Of a DNA stretch of 64,000 nt, positions 14,373 to 22,183 are shown piece by piece. The notes below the pieces were generated by a model that made no database searches, was not told the origin of the DNA, and saw only the letters and a list, made by a program, of their open reading frames with translations. This DNA comes from an uncultured Christensenella sp. GTDB taxonomy: Bacteria; Bacillota; Clostridia; Christensenellales; Borkfalkiaceae. The translations under genes were made by a program, and so were the position numbers. The stretch's first letter is position 1; every line of letters begins with the position of its first letter. The stretch is taken from the NCBI GenBank assembly GCA_910579705.1, contig CAJTUI010000003.1:62001-126000 (forward strand), in the 5' to 3' direction.

Positions 14373-16048
14373 AGACTGGATAAAAGATGTACGGCGTACG
14401 CGCCGATAAACGCCAGCGCGGTCTGTACGACAAGACATTTCAACGTGAATTTTATCCCCGCTTCCTTGCAGGAGGCGGAAAGCGCGGAAACGCAGGCGGG
14501 ACAGAGCAGGATAAACGCGCACATCGCCATTGACGAGGCAAGCCCCAGCCCAGTGCCCGCAGGCATTAGCATAGCGACGGTCGCGGCCACGTTTTCCTTG
14601 GCGATAAACCCGCAAAGCGCGGCGTAGGCAAGCCGCCAGTCTGTTATCCCCGCGGGATAAAACACGGGCGCAATCAGTCGGCTTATCCGCGCGAGCATAC
14701 TCTCTTCGGGCGAAACGTACGCGAACGAAAACGAATAGTGCGACATAACCCAGCTTATAACGCAAAACACGGTTACTATCCCCGCCACCTTTATTATAAA
14801 CGCTTTGAGCTGAAAATACAACTTTTTACATACGGTTGTAAACTGCGGGATTACTATCGGCGTGACTTCCGAAAGCATCCCCTCCTTGCCGCCTTTTAAG
14901 CACAGCGAGATAAGAAGTGATGTGAGCACGCCAGCAAAGTAAATGCAGGTTATCGCGGGGAACGGGTTTGAAAACAGCGGCGAGAGAAATGTGAGAAACA
15001 CGGGCAGTTTCGCGCCGCAAGGAATGTACGGGAGCACAGCGATGGTGCGTTTCTGTGCGCCGCGGGTCGCGTAGCCGCGCGTTGTGAGTATCGCGGCGGC
15101 AGTACAGCCGAACCCCGAAACAAGCGAAAACGCCGCCCTGCCCGACAGGTTTACGCGTTCGAAAAGCCCGTCGGTTGCAAACGCGAGCGCGGAGGTTACG
15201 CCGCTTTCGTCGAGCAGCGTAAGGAAAAGATATAACACGGCGAGCTGGGGTATGAACGACAGCACGCCGCCCGCGCCGCCGAGAACGCCGTCTTTCAAAA
15301 GAGATATTACCGCCTCGTTGCTCATTTTCGAGCATACCGCGTCCGCAAGTTTTTCGCAGACCAGCGTTTCGGTGAGATTTTTCAAAAGCGCGCCCGGCAT
15401 AAGCGGGTGGAACGCGAGGAAAAACATAGCGGCAATCGCGGCGATAAAGAACGCGAGCGCGAAATACCTGTTATAAAACAGCTTGTCGGCCTTAGACAGC
15501 CCCTCGCGACCCGCAGAGTATACTTGCGAAAGAGTTAAATTTTCGCGCTTTATATTGAAATTTACGTCTTCCAGCCGCTTTTTAAGTTGCTTGGGCGTGC
15601 ATATGTATACGGGAACGCCCAGTTTTCTGGAAAGCAAATCGGCGTCCAGCCGACCGCCGCGGCGCTTCAGGCGGTCGTATTTCGTTATATACAAAACAAC
15701 GGGCTTGCCCGTTGAAATGAGCTTTTCGGTGAGGTTGAGCGAATTTTCAAGCGTAAGACAGTCCGCAACGTTTATTATAATGTCGGCGTTTTTCACCTCG
15801 TCCGCGGCGGAAACCTCTTCCATAGAATACGCCGAAAGCGCGTACAGCCCCGGCGCGTCCACGTACGTTACGCCGCCGACAGTCTTTTCCGACGGCGAAG
15901 TCGTAACTCCGTGGAAGTTGCCCGTGCGCAGGTTGCTTTTGGTAAGCGAGTTGAAAAGCGTGGTCTTGCCTGCGTTGGGATTGCCCGCGAGAACCACGCG
16001 TTTTGTTACCGCCGCGCTTAAATGCGCGCTCTTTAATCTCAGGCGCAC
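14369..16048 (-). CDS. feoB: Ferrous iron transport protein B
   Basis: 559 residues from a GTG with AGGTGGAG directly upstream; this start lies inside the end of feoA. The N-terminal G domain has G1 GNPNAGKTT (22-30), G3 DAPGLY, and G4 TKYD in place of NKxD. About eight membrane segments follow, including the two Gate regions (GFGCTAAAILTTRGYA and the IPCGAKLPVF motif). It imports Fe(II) with GTP hydrolysis by the cytoplasmic domain. The protein is shorter than E. coli FeoB mainly because the helical spacer after the G domain is small. Part of ileS-feoA-feoB-rluA on one strand. Confidence 0.93.
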   Translation of the reverse strand: MRLRLKSAHLSAAVTKRVVLAGNPNAGKTTLFNSLTKSNLRTGNFHGVTTSPSEKTVGGVTYVDAPGLYALSAYSMEEVSAADEVKNADIIINVADCLTLENSLNLTEKLISTGKPVVLYITKYDRLKRRGGRLDADLLSRKLGVPVYICTPKQLKKRLEDVNFNIKRENLTLSQVYSAGREGLSKADKLFYNRYFALAFFIAAIAAMFFLAFHPLMPGALLKNLTETLVCEKLADAVCSKMSNEAVISLLKDGVLGGAGGVLSFIPQLAVLYLFLTLLDESGVTSALAFATDGLFERVNLSGRAAFSLVSGFGCTAAAILTTRGYATRGAQKRTIAVLPYIPCGAKLPVFLTFLSPLFSNPFPAITCIYFAGVLTSLLISLCLKGGKEGMLSEVTPIVIPQFTTVCKKLYFQLKAFIIKVAGIVTVFCVISWVMSHYSFSFAYVSPEESMLARISRLIAPVFYPAGITDWRLAYAALCGFIAKENVAATVAMLMPAGTGLGLASSMAMCAFILLCPACVSALSASCKEAGIKFTLKCLVVQTALAFIGAYAVHLLSSL

Positions 16049-16266
16049 GGCTCCACCTCTATCTGCTCCGCCAGCGATTTCCTCAGCCCCAGCCGAACGG
16101 CGCCGCAACCGATAAGCACGCTGCTTTTAAACAGCGAAAACGCAAGCGCCGTGACCTCTTTTCCGCAGGCCACGCCGAGCGAGTTCAGCCTTACCGCCGC
16201 GTTACCCGTCACATTTATCTTAACTATGCGCGCGCTCTCGCCCGCCTTTAAATTATAAACGCTCAT
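16039..16266 (-). CDS. feoA: Ferrous iron transport protein A
   Basis: 75 residues forming the SH3-like FeoA domain: LKAGESARIVKINVTG, AVRLNSLGVACGKEVTAL, then LIGCGAVRLGLRKSLAEQI. FeoA is a small cytoplasmic partner needed for FeoB activity. It overlaps feoB by ten bases. There is no good ribosome binding site; instead the ATG lies within the 3' arm of a 10-bp inverted repeat. Confidence 0.9.
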   Translation of the reverse strand: MSVYNLKAGESARIVKINVTGNAAVRLNSLGVACGKEVTALAFSLFKSSVLIGCGAVRLGLRKSLAEQIEVEPCA

Positions 16267-16284
16267 AGAATAACCTATGAGCGT
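16259..16284 (-). promoter_or_regulatory. Hairpin enclosing the feoA start codon
   Basis: ACGCTCATAG, six-nt loop, CTATGAGCGT: perfect 10-bp arms. On the minus-strand transcript the feoA ATG (16266-16264) is in the 3' arm. The hairpin begins 20 nt after the ileS stop and is followed by TTTATAATTT, so it may also act as an imperfect terminator for ileS. Confidence 0.6.
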
Positions 16285-16303
16285 TTTATACGATTAATGA
16301 GTA

Positions 16304-19300
16304 TTACTTTCTGACAAGCGTGACGACGACGCGTTCGCCGTTGATGTTCTGCTCCTTGGTATAGCCCTCGGCGGCGCCCTCGGTTATGCTCTCCGCGAGA
16401 ACGTCCTTCGCTATCCCGCCGCCCAGAAGCACGCCGCGCGCACGGCCCTCCGCGCTGAAATATACGTCTATCCTGTCGGTAACTTCAAACCCCGCGTCCT
16501 TACGCATATTCTGTATCTTGGAAACAAGCTCGCGCGCGATACCCTCGTCAATGAGCGCGTCGGTAAGGCGCGTATCCAGCGCGACGGTAATCCCGCCGTC
16601 CTCTGCGGCGATAAAGCCGTTTGCGCTTTCGGTAAACACCTGCAAGTCTTCGAGTTTTAAAATTACGCCCTCGCCCGCGATTTCGTACGTTCCGCCGCCC
16701 TTGACCGCGTTTACGACCTCTTTCGCGTTACAGCCGTTTAAGAACGCGGTAATCGCGCCCAGTTTTTTACCGTACTTGGGGCCGAGCGTTTTGAGCTGGG
16801 GTTTGAGCTTATAGCTGACGTACTTTTCCGCGTCGTCCGCGAAACGGAAGGATTTGACGTTCAGCTCGTCAAGAACTATCGCCCGCTCCTCCTCGGAAAG
16901 ATTTACGGGTTTATTTGACACGACCACCATTTCCGCAAGCGGCTGGCGGTTTTTGAGGTTGCCCGAATTTCTTGCCGCCCTGCCGAGAACGACTATATCC
17001 AGAACCTTTTCCATTCCCTCTTCGAGAGTTTTGTCTATATACTTTGTTTCAACCGCGGGGAACGGACAGAGATGAACGCTTGCGGGCGCGCCCTTAAAGA
17101 ACGCGGGCACAAGGTTCTGATACATCATTTCGGAAATAAACGGCGTGTACGGCGCGGTAAGCTTGGCAAGCGTGACAAGCACCGTATACAGCGTGGTATA
17201 GGCCGCGGCCTTGTCCTCGGTCATATCCGCGCCCCAGTAACGCTCCCGCCCGCGGCGCACGTACCAGTTTGAAAGAACGTCCGCAAAGTCCTGCAATGCG
17301 CGCGCGCTTTCGAATATCTCGTATCTTTCAAGGCTCTCGTCCACAAGCTTGACAAGCGAATTGAGCTTTGAAAGTATCCACTTATCCATAACGGACAGCC
17401 TGCACTTACCGAGGCTGTACTCCGCGGGATTATACTTATCGATACCCGCATACAGCACGAAGAACGCGTACGTGTTCCACAGCGTGCCTATATACTTGCG
17501 CTGTGCCTCCGAAACGGTTTCTTCGGAAAACCGCGAGGGCAGCCACGGTGCCGACGAGGTATAGAAATACCAGCGCACCGCGTCCGCGCCCTGTTTGTCG
17601 AGCACGCTCCACGGGTCGACAACGTTGCCCTTGTGCTTGGACATCTTTATTCCGTTCTTGTCGTTGACGTGGCCCAGAACTATACAGTTCTTAAACGGCG
17701 CCTTGCCGAAAAGTATGGTGTTGATTACAAGCAGGGTATAGAACCAGCCGCGCGTCTGGTCCACCGCCTCGGATATGAAGTCGGCGGGGAAAGTCTTTTC
17801 GAAAACCTGCTTGTTTTCGAACGGGTAATGATACTGCGCGAACGGCATAGAGCCCGAGTCGAACCAGCAGTCAATAACTTCGGGAGTGCGTTTCATACTG
17901 CCGCCGCACTTGCCGCACTTGCAGGTCAGGTTGTCGAGATAGGGGCGGTGAAGTTCTATATCGCCCTTGACGCCGCACTTTTCTTTGAGTTCAGCTTTGG
18001 AGCCTATGACCTCGATTTCGCCGCAGTCGGGACATACCCAGACGGGCAAGGGAGTGCCCCAGTATCTGTCCCTCGAAAGCCCCCAGTCGATAACGTTTTC
18101 GAGGAAATTGCCCATTCTGCCGTCTTTAATGGTTTCGGGCATCCAGTTTACGGAGCGGTTGGCGGCGATTATCTCGTCCTTGACCTTGGTTACCTCTATA
18201 AACCAGCTCGATTTCGCGTAATACAACAGCGGCGTGTCGCAACGCCAGCAGTGCGGATAATCGTGCTCGAACGGTATGGTTTTAAACAACAGCTGTTTTT
18301 CGGTAAGCATTTCGAGAATGCGTTTATCGGCTTTTTTCGCAAACACGCCGTCAAGCTCTTCAAAGCGTTTGTCGAAACAGCCGCGCTCGTCCACAAGCTG
18401 TACGACGGGCAGGCCGTAACGCTTACCGACCTTGTAGTCGTCGTCGCCGAACGCGGGCGCGATATGGACTACGCCGGTGCCGTCGGACATAGTGACGTAG
18501 CCGTCGCATACTACGAAGTGCGCTTTGGGTATCGCGTTTGCGGGCGATATGCGCTTTATCTCCGCGGAGGTCTGCGCAAACAACGGCTCGTATTCCAGCC
18601 CTTCCCAGTCCCTGCCCTTTTTGGAGCAGACAACTTTATATTCCTCGAAATACTTGGAAACGAGCGCCTCGGCGAGAATGTAATTTTCTCCGTCGGACTC
18701 AATCTCCACGTATGTTTCGTCGGGATTCATACACAGCGCAACGTTGGAAGGCAGGGTCCAGGGCGTGGTCGTCCAGGCAAGGATATAGCGGCGTTCGCCG
18801 TTTCTGACCTTGAACCGCGCGACCGCTGAGTTCTCCTTAACGTTTTTATAGCCCTGCGCAACCTCGTGCGAGGACAGCGCCGTGCCGCAACGCGGGCAAT
18901 ACGGAACGATTTTATGGCCCTTGTACAACAGGCCTTTCTCGTGCATACGTTTAAGCGCCCACCACTCGGACTCGATATAATTATCGTCGTAAGTGACGTA
19001 AGGGTTGTCCATATCCACCCAGTAGCCAACCCTGTCGGACATCTTTTCCCACTCGCTCTTATATTTCCATACGGACTGCTTGCACTGCTTTATAAACGGC
19101 TCTATTCCGTAGCCCTCTATCTGCTGTTTACCGTCCAGCCCGAGCGATTTTTCCACTTCCAGCTCTACTGGCAGACCGTGCGTATCCCAGCCCGCTTTCC
19201 TTAAAACGTGGCCGCCTTTCATTGTCTTGTAGCGCGGTATGATATCCTTCATAACGCGCGTTAAAATATGGCCTATATGCGGCTTGCCGTTGGCCGTGGG

Positions 19301-19441
19301 CGGCCCGTCATAAAACGAGAACTCTTCCCCGCCCTCGCGTTCTGAAACGCTCTGCTCGAAAATCTTATTGTCTTTCCAGAATTTAATTACTTCCTTTTCC
19401 CTTTCCACAAAGTTGAGGGAAGTGTCCACTTTCTTATACAT
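16304..19441 (-). CDS. ileS: Isoleucyl-tRNA synthetase, eukaryote-like (IleS2) form
   Basis: 1,045 residues. Class I motifs: KPHIGHIL near residue 54 and KMSKHKGNV near 605. The editing domain carries LAWTTTPWTLPSN and GTGVVHIAPAFGDDD. Length and the phrases THGLPVELEVEK and ESEWWALKRMHEKGLLYKG match the eukaryote-like IleS2 group, which includes mupirocin-resistant enzymes, rather than the shorter bacterial IleS1 of about 920 residues. The ATG has ACGGAG upstream. No T-box leader is present; only 51 nt separate it from tsaD. Confidence 0.95.
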   Translation of the reverse strand: MYKKVDTSLNFVEREKEVIKFWKDNKIFEQSVSEREGGEEFSFYDGPPTANGKPHIGHILTRVMKDIIPRYKTMKGGHVLRKAGWDTHGLPVELEVEKSLGLDGKQQIEGYGIEPFIKQCKQSVWKYKSEWEKMSDRVGYWVDMDNPYVTYDDNYIESEWWALKRMHEKGLLYKGHKIVPYCPRCGTALSSHEVAQGYKNVKENSAVARFKVRNGERRYILAWTTTPWTLPSNVALCMNPDETYVEIESDGENYILAEALVSKYFEEYKVVCSKKGRDWEGLEYEPLFAQTSAEIKRISPANAIPKAHFVVCDGYVTMSDGTGVVHIAPAFGDDDYKVGKRYGLPVVQLVDERGCFDKRFEELDGVFAKKADKRILEMLTEKQLLFKTIPFEHDYPHCWRCDTPLLYYAKSSWFIEVTKVKDEIIAANRSVNWMPETIKDGRMGNFLENVIDWGLSRDRYWGTPLPVWVCPDCGEIEVIGSKAELKEKCGVKGDIELHRPYLDNLTCKCGKCGGSMKRTPEVIDCWFDSGSMPFAQYHYPFENKQVFEKTFPADFISEAVDQTRGWFYTLLVINTILFGKAPFKNCIVLGHVNDKNGIKMSKHKGNVVDPWSVLDKQGADAVRWYFYTSSAPWLPSRFSEETVSEAQRKYIGTLWNTYAFFVLYAGIDKYNPAEYSLGKCRLSVMDKWILSKLNSLVKLVDESLERYEIFESARALQDFADVLSNWYVRRGRERYWGADMTEDKAAAYTTLYTVLVTLAKLTAPYTPFISEMMYQNLVPAFFKGAPASVHLCPFPAVETKYIDKTLEEGMEKVLDIVVLGRAARNSGNLKNRQPLAEMVVVSNKPVNLSEEERAIVLDELNVKSFRFADDAEKYVSYKLKPQLKTLGPKYGKKLGAITAFLNGCNAKEVVNAVKGGGTYEIAGEGVILKLEDLQVFTESANGFIAAEDGGITVALDTRLTDALIDEGIARELVSKIQNMRKDAGFEVTDRIDVYFSAEGRARGVLLGGGIAKDVLAESITEGAAEGYTKEQNINGERVVVTLVRK

Positions 19442-19492
19442 AAAAGCTCCGTAAATTAAAAGTTTTTAATATGCGTTTACCCGCCTTGCGGA

Positions 19493-20524
19493 TTAAACCA
19501 GCGGGATATGCGCGGCGGCATTGAGGTCAAGCCCCGCAAAATTGCGCTGTTCGTACTGTACAAGCCCTTCGGCGGCAATCATAGCCGCGTTGTCCGTGCA
19601 ATAAATCTTTTCGGGCAAAACAAGCCTCAACCCCGCGCGGCGGCATTCGTCCGTAAGCGAAGACCTTAAATAGGCGTTCGCAACCACTCCTCCGCCCGCC
19701 GTAACCGTGTCCACGCCAAGTTTAACGGCGCTTTCAACGGTCTTTTTGACCAGCGGGTCTATCGCGGCGCGCTGGAACGAGGCCGCAACGTCCGCGGCGT
19801 TAAGCTGTGCGCCCTTCTGGCTTATGTTGTGACAGTAGTTTATGACAGAGGTTTTAAGCCCGCTGTAAGAAAACTGCATTTTCGCGCTGTTTTTGACTAG
19901 CGCGGACGGGAACGCAATTTCCGCCCTGCCCCGCTCCGCAAGCCTCTGCACGTTCGGCCCGCCCGGATACGGCAAGCCGAGAACGCGCGCAACCTTGTCG
20001 AAAGCCTCGCCCGCGGCGTCGTCCGACGTGGCGCCGAGCACCTCGAACTGGGTATACGATTTTGTATGAAGAACGGCCGTGTGCCCGCCGCTTGCCAGAA
20101 GCGTTACGTACGGCGGCCGCAACTGCCCGTCCGTGAGATATGCGGCCGCAAGGTGGCCGCGGATATGGTTTACCGCCAACAGCGGAACGTTTAGAGAGTA
20201 TGCAAGCGCTTTCGCGAACGACAGCCCGACAAGCAGCGCGCCCAAAAGTCCCGCGCCGTAGGTAACCGCCACCGCGTCGATATTACGATATTCCAGCCCC
20301 GCGTCCGCAAGCGCTTTGGCCGCGGCCTCGTCCACAAAGTCGGTATGGGCGCGGGAGGCTATTTCGGGAACCACCCCGCCGTACTTAGCCTGCTCGGGCG
20401 CGGACGAGAAGATTACGCTTGACAAAAGCGTTCTGCCGCGTATTACCGCCGCCGCGGTTTCGTCGCAACTCGACTCTATGCCGAGGATTACGGGATTCTC
20501 TTTTAATTTAAAATTGCCGTACAT
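19493..20524 (-). CDS. tsaD: tRNA N6-adenosine threonylcarbamoyltransferase
   Basis: 343 residues of the Kae1/TsaD ASKHA fold. Metal-binding VNHIRGHLAAAY is present, as are GIESSCDETAAA at the N-terminus, ALLASGGHT-type residues (VTLLASGGHTAVL), and GGPNVQRLA. It transfers threonylcarbamoyl to A37 of ANN-decoding tRNAs with TsaB and TsaE, which are not in this window. Position between an unknown gene and ileS in the secA operon suggests housekeeping co-expression. Confidence 0.95.
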   Translation of the reverse strand: MYGNFKLKENPVILGIESSCDETAAAVIRGRTLLSSVIFSSAPEQAKYGGVVPEIASRAHTDFVDEAAAKALADAGLEYRNIDAVAVTYGAGLLGALLVGLSFAKALAYSLNVPLLAVNHIRGHLAAAYLTDGQLRPPYVTLLASGGHTAVLHTKSYTQFEVLGATSDDAAGEAFDKVARVLGLPYPGGPNVQRLAERGRAEIAFPSALVKNSAKMQFSYSGLKTSVINYCHNISQKGAQLNAADVAASFQRAAIDPLVKKTVESAVKLGVDTVTAGGGVVANAYLRSSLTDECRRAGLRLVLPEKIYCTDNAAMIAAEGLVQYEQRNFAGLDLNAAAHIPLV

Positions 20525-20557
20525 AATTCAAAAACGGCGGACTCCCCGCCGCTTAAT

Positions 20558-21001
20558 TTATACTTTACCGGTATACACGTCGTTAAACCCGCCGTCGTTT
20601 TCGACGGGGATTGTGAGCTGTTCGTTATCGTCCCGAGGCACGGGCTGTGCGGGCGGCAAAGGCTTTTCTTCCTCTTTTACGTATAGTTTCAATAAAGCTT
20701 TAAGCTCTTCGCCGAGCGCCGCGACCGGCTGGACTTTGCGCTGGGGATAAACGCAGTCCTCGGCCATAAGTTTAAGCGCAAACATAGCTTTGCTGAGTTC
20801 TTCGAGCGCGCGCTTTGCATACCCGCTCTCCTCGCTTTCTTCGCACAGACCGACCTCGTTGGTAAGCCGCCCCGCCTCGATAGCGCGGTCCAAAAGCATA
20901 GTAGCAAGAACTTCCTTTTCGCGGAAATATTTAGCCGAACGGTAAAGCGACAAAACGGCTTTGACCAGTTCGCAACCCGCGGTGTTAATATCGAGTGCCA
21001 T
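20558..21001 (-). CDS. Uncharacterised helical protein
   Basis: 147 residues. Residues 1-105 are predicted helices (AVLSLYRSAKYFREKEVLA, MLLDRAIEAGRLTNEVGL, YAKRALEELSKAMFALKLMA, LGEELKALLKLYV), and the tail is Pro- and Asp-rich. The arrangement loosely resembles small four-helix-bundle proteins of the S23/bAvd group, but I cannot confirm that. It lies between prfB and tsaD on the same strand with gaps of about 30 nt, so it is co-transcribed with translation genes. No catalytic motif is visible. Confidence 0.8.
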   Translation of the reverse strand: MALDINTAGCELVKAVLSLYRSAKYFREKEVLATMLLDRAIEAGRLTNEVGLCEESEESGYAKRALEELSKAMFALKLMAEDCVYPQRKVQPVAALGEELKALLKLYVKEEEKPLPPAQPVPRDDNEQLTIPVENDGGFNDVYTGKV

Positions 21002-21031
21002 AATAAAACTCCGTCCGCGCCGAATTGCGCG

Positions 21032-22132
21032 TTAAATGGTTTTCTTTAAATAGTCTATTATAAATCCCTGAATATCGCCGTCCATAACCGCCTGCACGTT
21101 GGTGTTTTCGTAGCCCGTACGGTGGTCCTTGACGAGCGTGTAAGGACAAAATACGTAGGAACGTATCTGGCTGCCCCACTCGATTTTTTTGATTTCGCCT
21201 TTAAGCTCGGCGTCGGCCGCCTCGCGGTCGGCAATCTGTCTTTCTATGAGTTTGGCCCGAAGATACTGGAAAGCCATTTCCTTGTTTTGGAGCTGACTGC
21301 GCTCGTTCTGGCAGGTTACCACAATGCCCGTGGGGTAATGCGTAATCCTTATCGCGGTTTCGGTCTTGTTGACTTTCTGTCCGCCCGCGCCCGACGAGCG
21401 GTAAACGTCTATTCTTATATCCTCGTCCTTTATTTCGACCTCGTTGTCGTCGTCTACCTCGGGCATAACTTCAAGCGACGCAAAAGATGTGTGGCGGCGT
21501 TTGTTGGAGTCGAAAGGAGAAATGCGCACAAGCCTGTGCACGCCCTTTTCCGCTTTCAGAAAGCCGTAGGCGTTTTCGCCCTCTACCCTGAAAGACACGC
21601 TTTTAAGCCCCGCCTCGTCCCCGTCCTCAAAGTCGAGTTCGGTTACCTTGAACCCCGACCGCTCGCAATACCGCGTATACATTCTGTAAAGCATCTGCGT
21701 CCAGTCGCAAGCCTCCGTTCCGCCCGCGCCTGCGTGGAGGTTCAAAATAGCGTTGTTGCCGTCGTAATTGCCGCGGAGCAAAGCGCGTATACGCATTTGC
21801 TCTATGTCGTCCTCGGCGGCGGCTATCATATTTTCAAGCTCGGGAATAAGACTTTCGTCGTCCGCCTCCTCGATAAGGTCGATAAACGCAAAAGCGTCCG
21901 CAAGCGCGGTCGCGCCCTTTTCGTAGGAGTTTATCTTATTTTCAACCGCGGCTATCTCCCTGCCCACGCGCTTGGATTTCTCCAGATCCTGCCACACGGA
22001 AGGGTCTTCCTGCTCCTTTTTGAGCGCGGCAAGCTTTTCGCCCAAATTGTCTATATCGAGGGCGTATTTCGCCTCCGAAAGAGTATCCGATAAAGTTTTT
22101 AATCTTAATCTGTAATCGTCTGCCTTAAACAT
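21032..22132 (-). CDS. prfB: Peptide chain release factor 2
   Basis: 366 residues in one uninterrupted frame. The peptidyl-hydrolysis motif is GAGGQKVNKTETA, and the stop-codon recognition tripeptide region is ISPFDSNKRRHTSFAS, which carries SPF as in RF2 (UGA and UAA). Unlike most bacteria, there is no internal UGA and +1 programmed frameshift near codon 25; the frame reads AKYALDIDNL across that site. Adjacent to secA, a conserved Bacillota order. Confidence 0.96.
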   Translation of the reverse strand: MFKADDYRLRLKTLSDTLSEAKYALDIDNLGEKLAALKKEQEDPSVWQDLEKSKRVGREIAAVENKINSYEKGATALADAFAFIDLIEEADDESLIPELENMIAAAEDDIEQMRIRALLRGNYDGNNAILNLHAGAGGTEACDWTQMLYRMYTRYCERSGFKVTELDFEDGDEAGLKSVSFRVEGENAYGFLKAEKGVHRLVRISPFDSNKRRHTSFASLEVMPEVDDDNEVEIKDEDIRIDVYRSSGAGGQKVNKTETAIRITHYPTGIVVTCQNERSQLQNKEMAFQYLRAKLIERQIADREAADAELKGEIKKIEWGSQIRSYVFCPYTLVKDHRTGYENTNVQAVMDGDIQGFIIDYLKKTI

Positions 22133-22183
22133 AAACCTTCCGTTTTTAGAATATATGGGGTGACAGTCACGCCGCCGCCTTAA

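Noticed and set aside
14373..14765. Upstream extension of the RluA-type gene
   Set aside because: Lies wholly inside feoB in another frame; the ATGA overlap start is well supported.
17633..18829. 398-codon open frame opposite ileS
   Set aside because: Antisense shadow of a clear aminoacyl-tRNA synthetase gene.
19442..19492. T-box leader before ileS
   Set aside because: The gap to tsaD is only 51 nt, too short, and has no T-box sequence.
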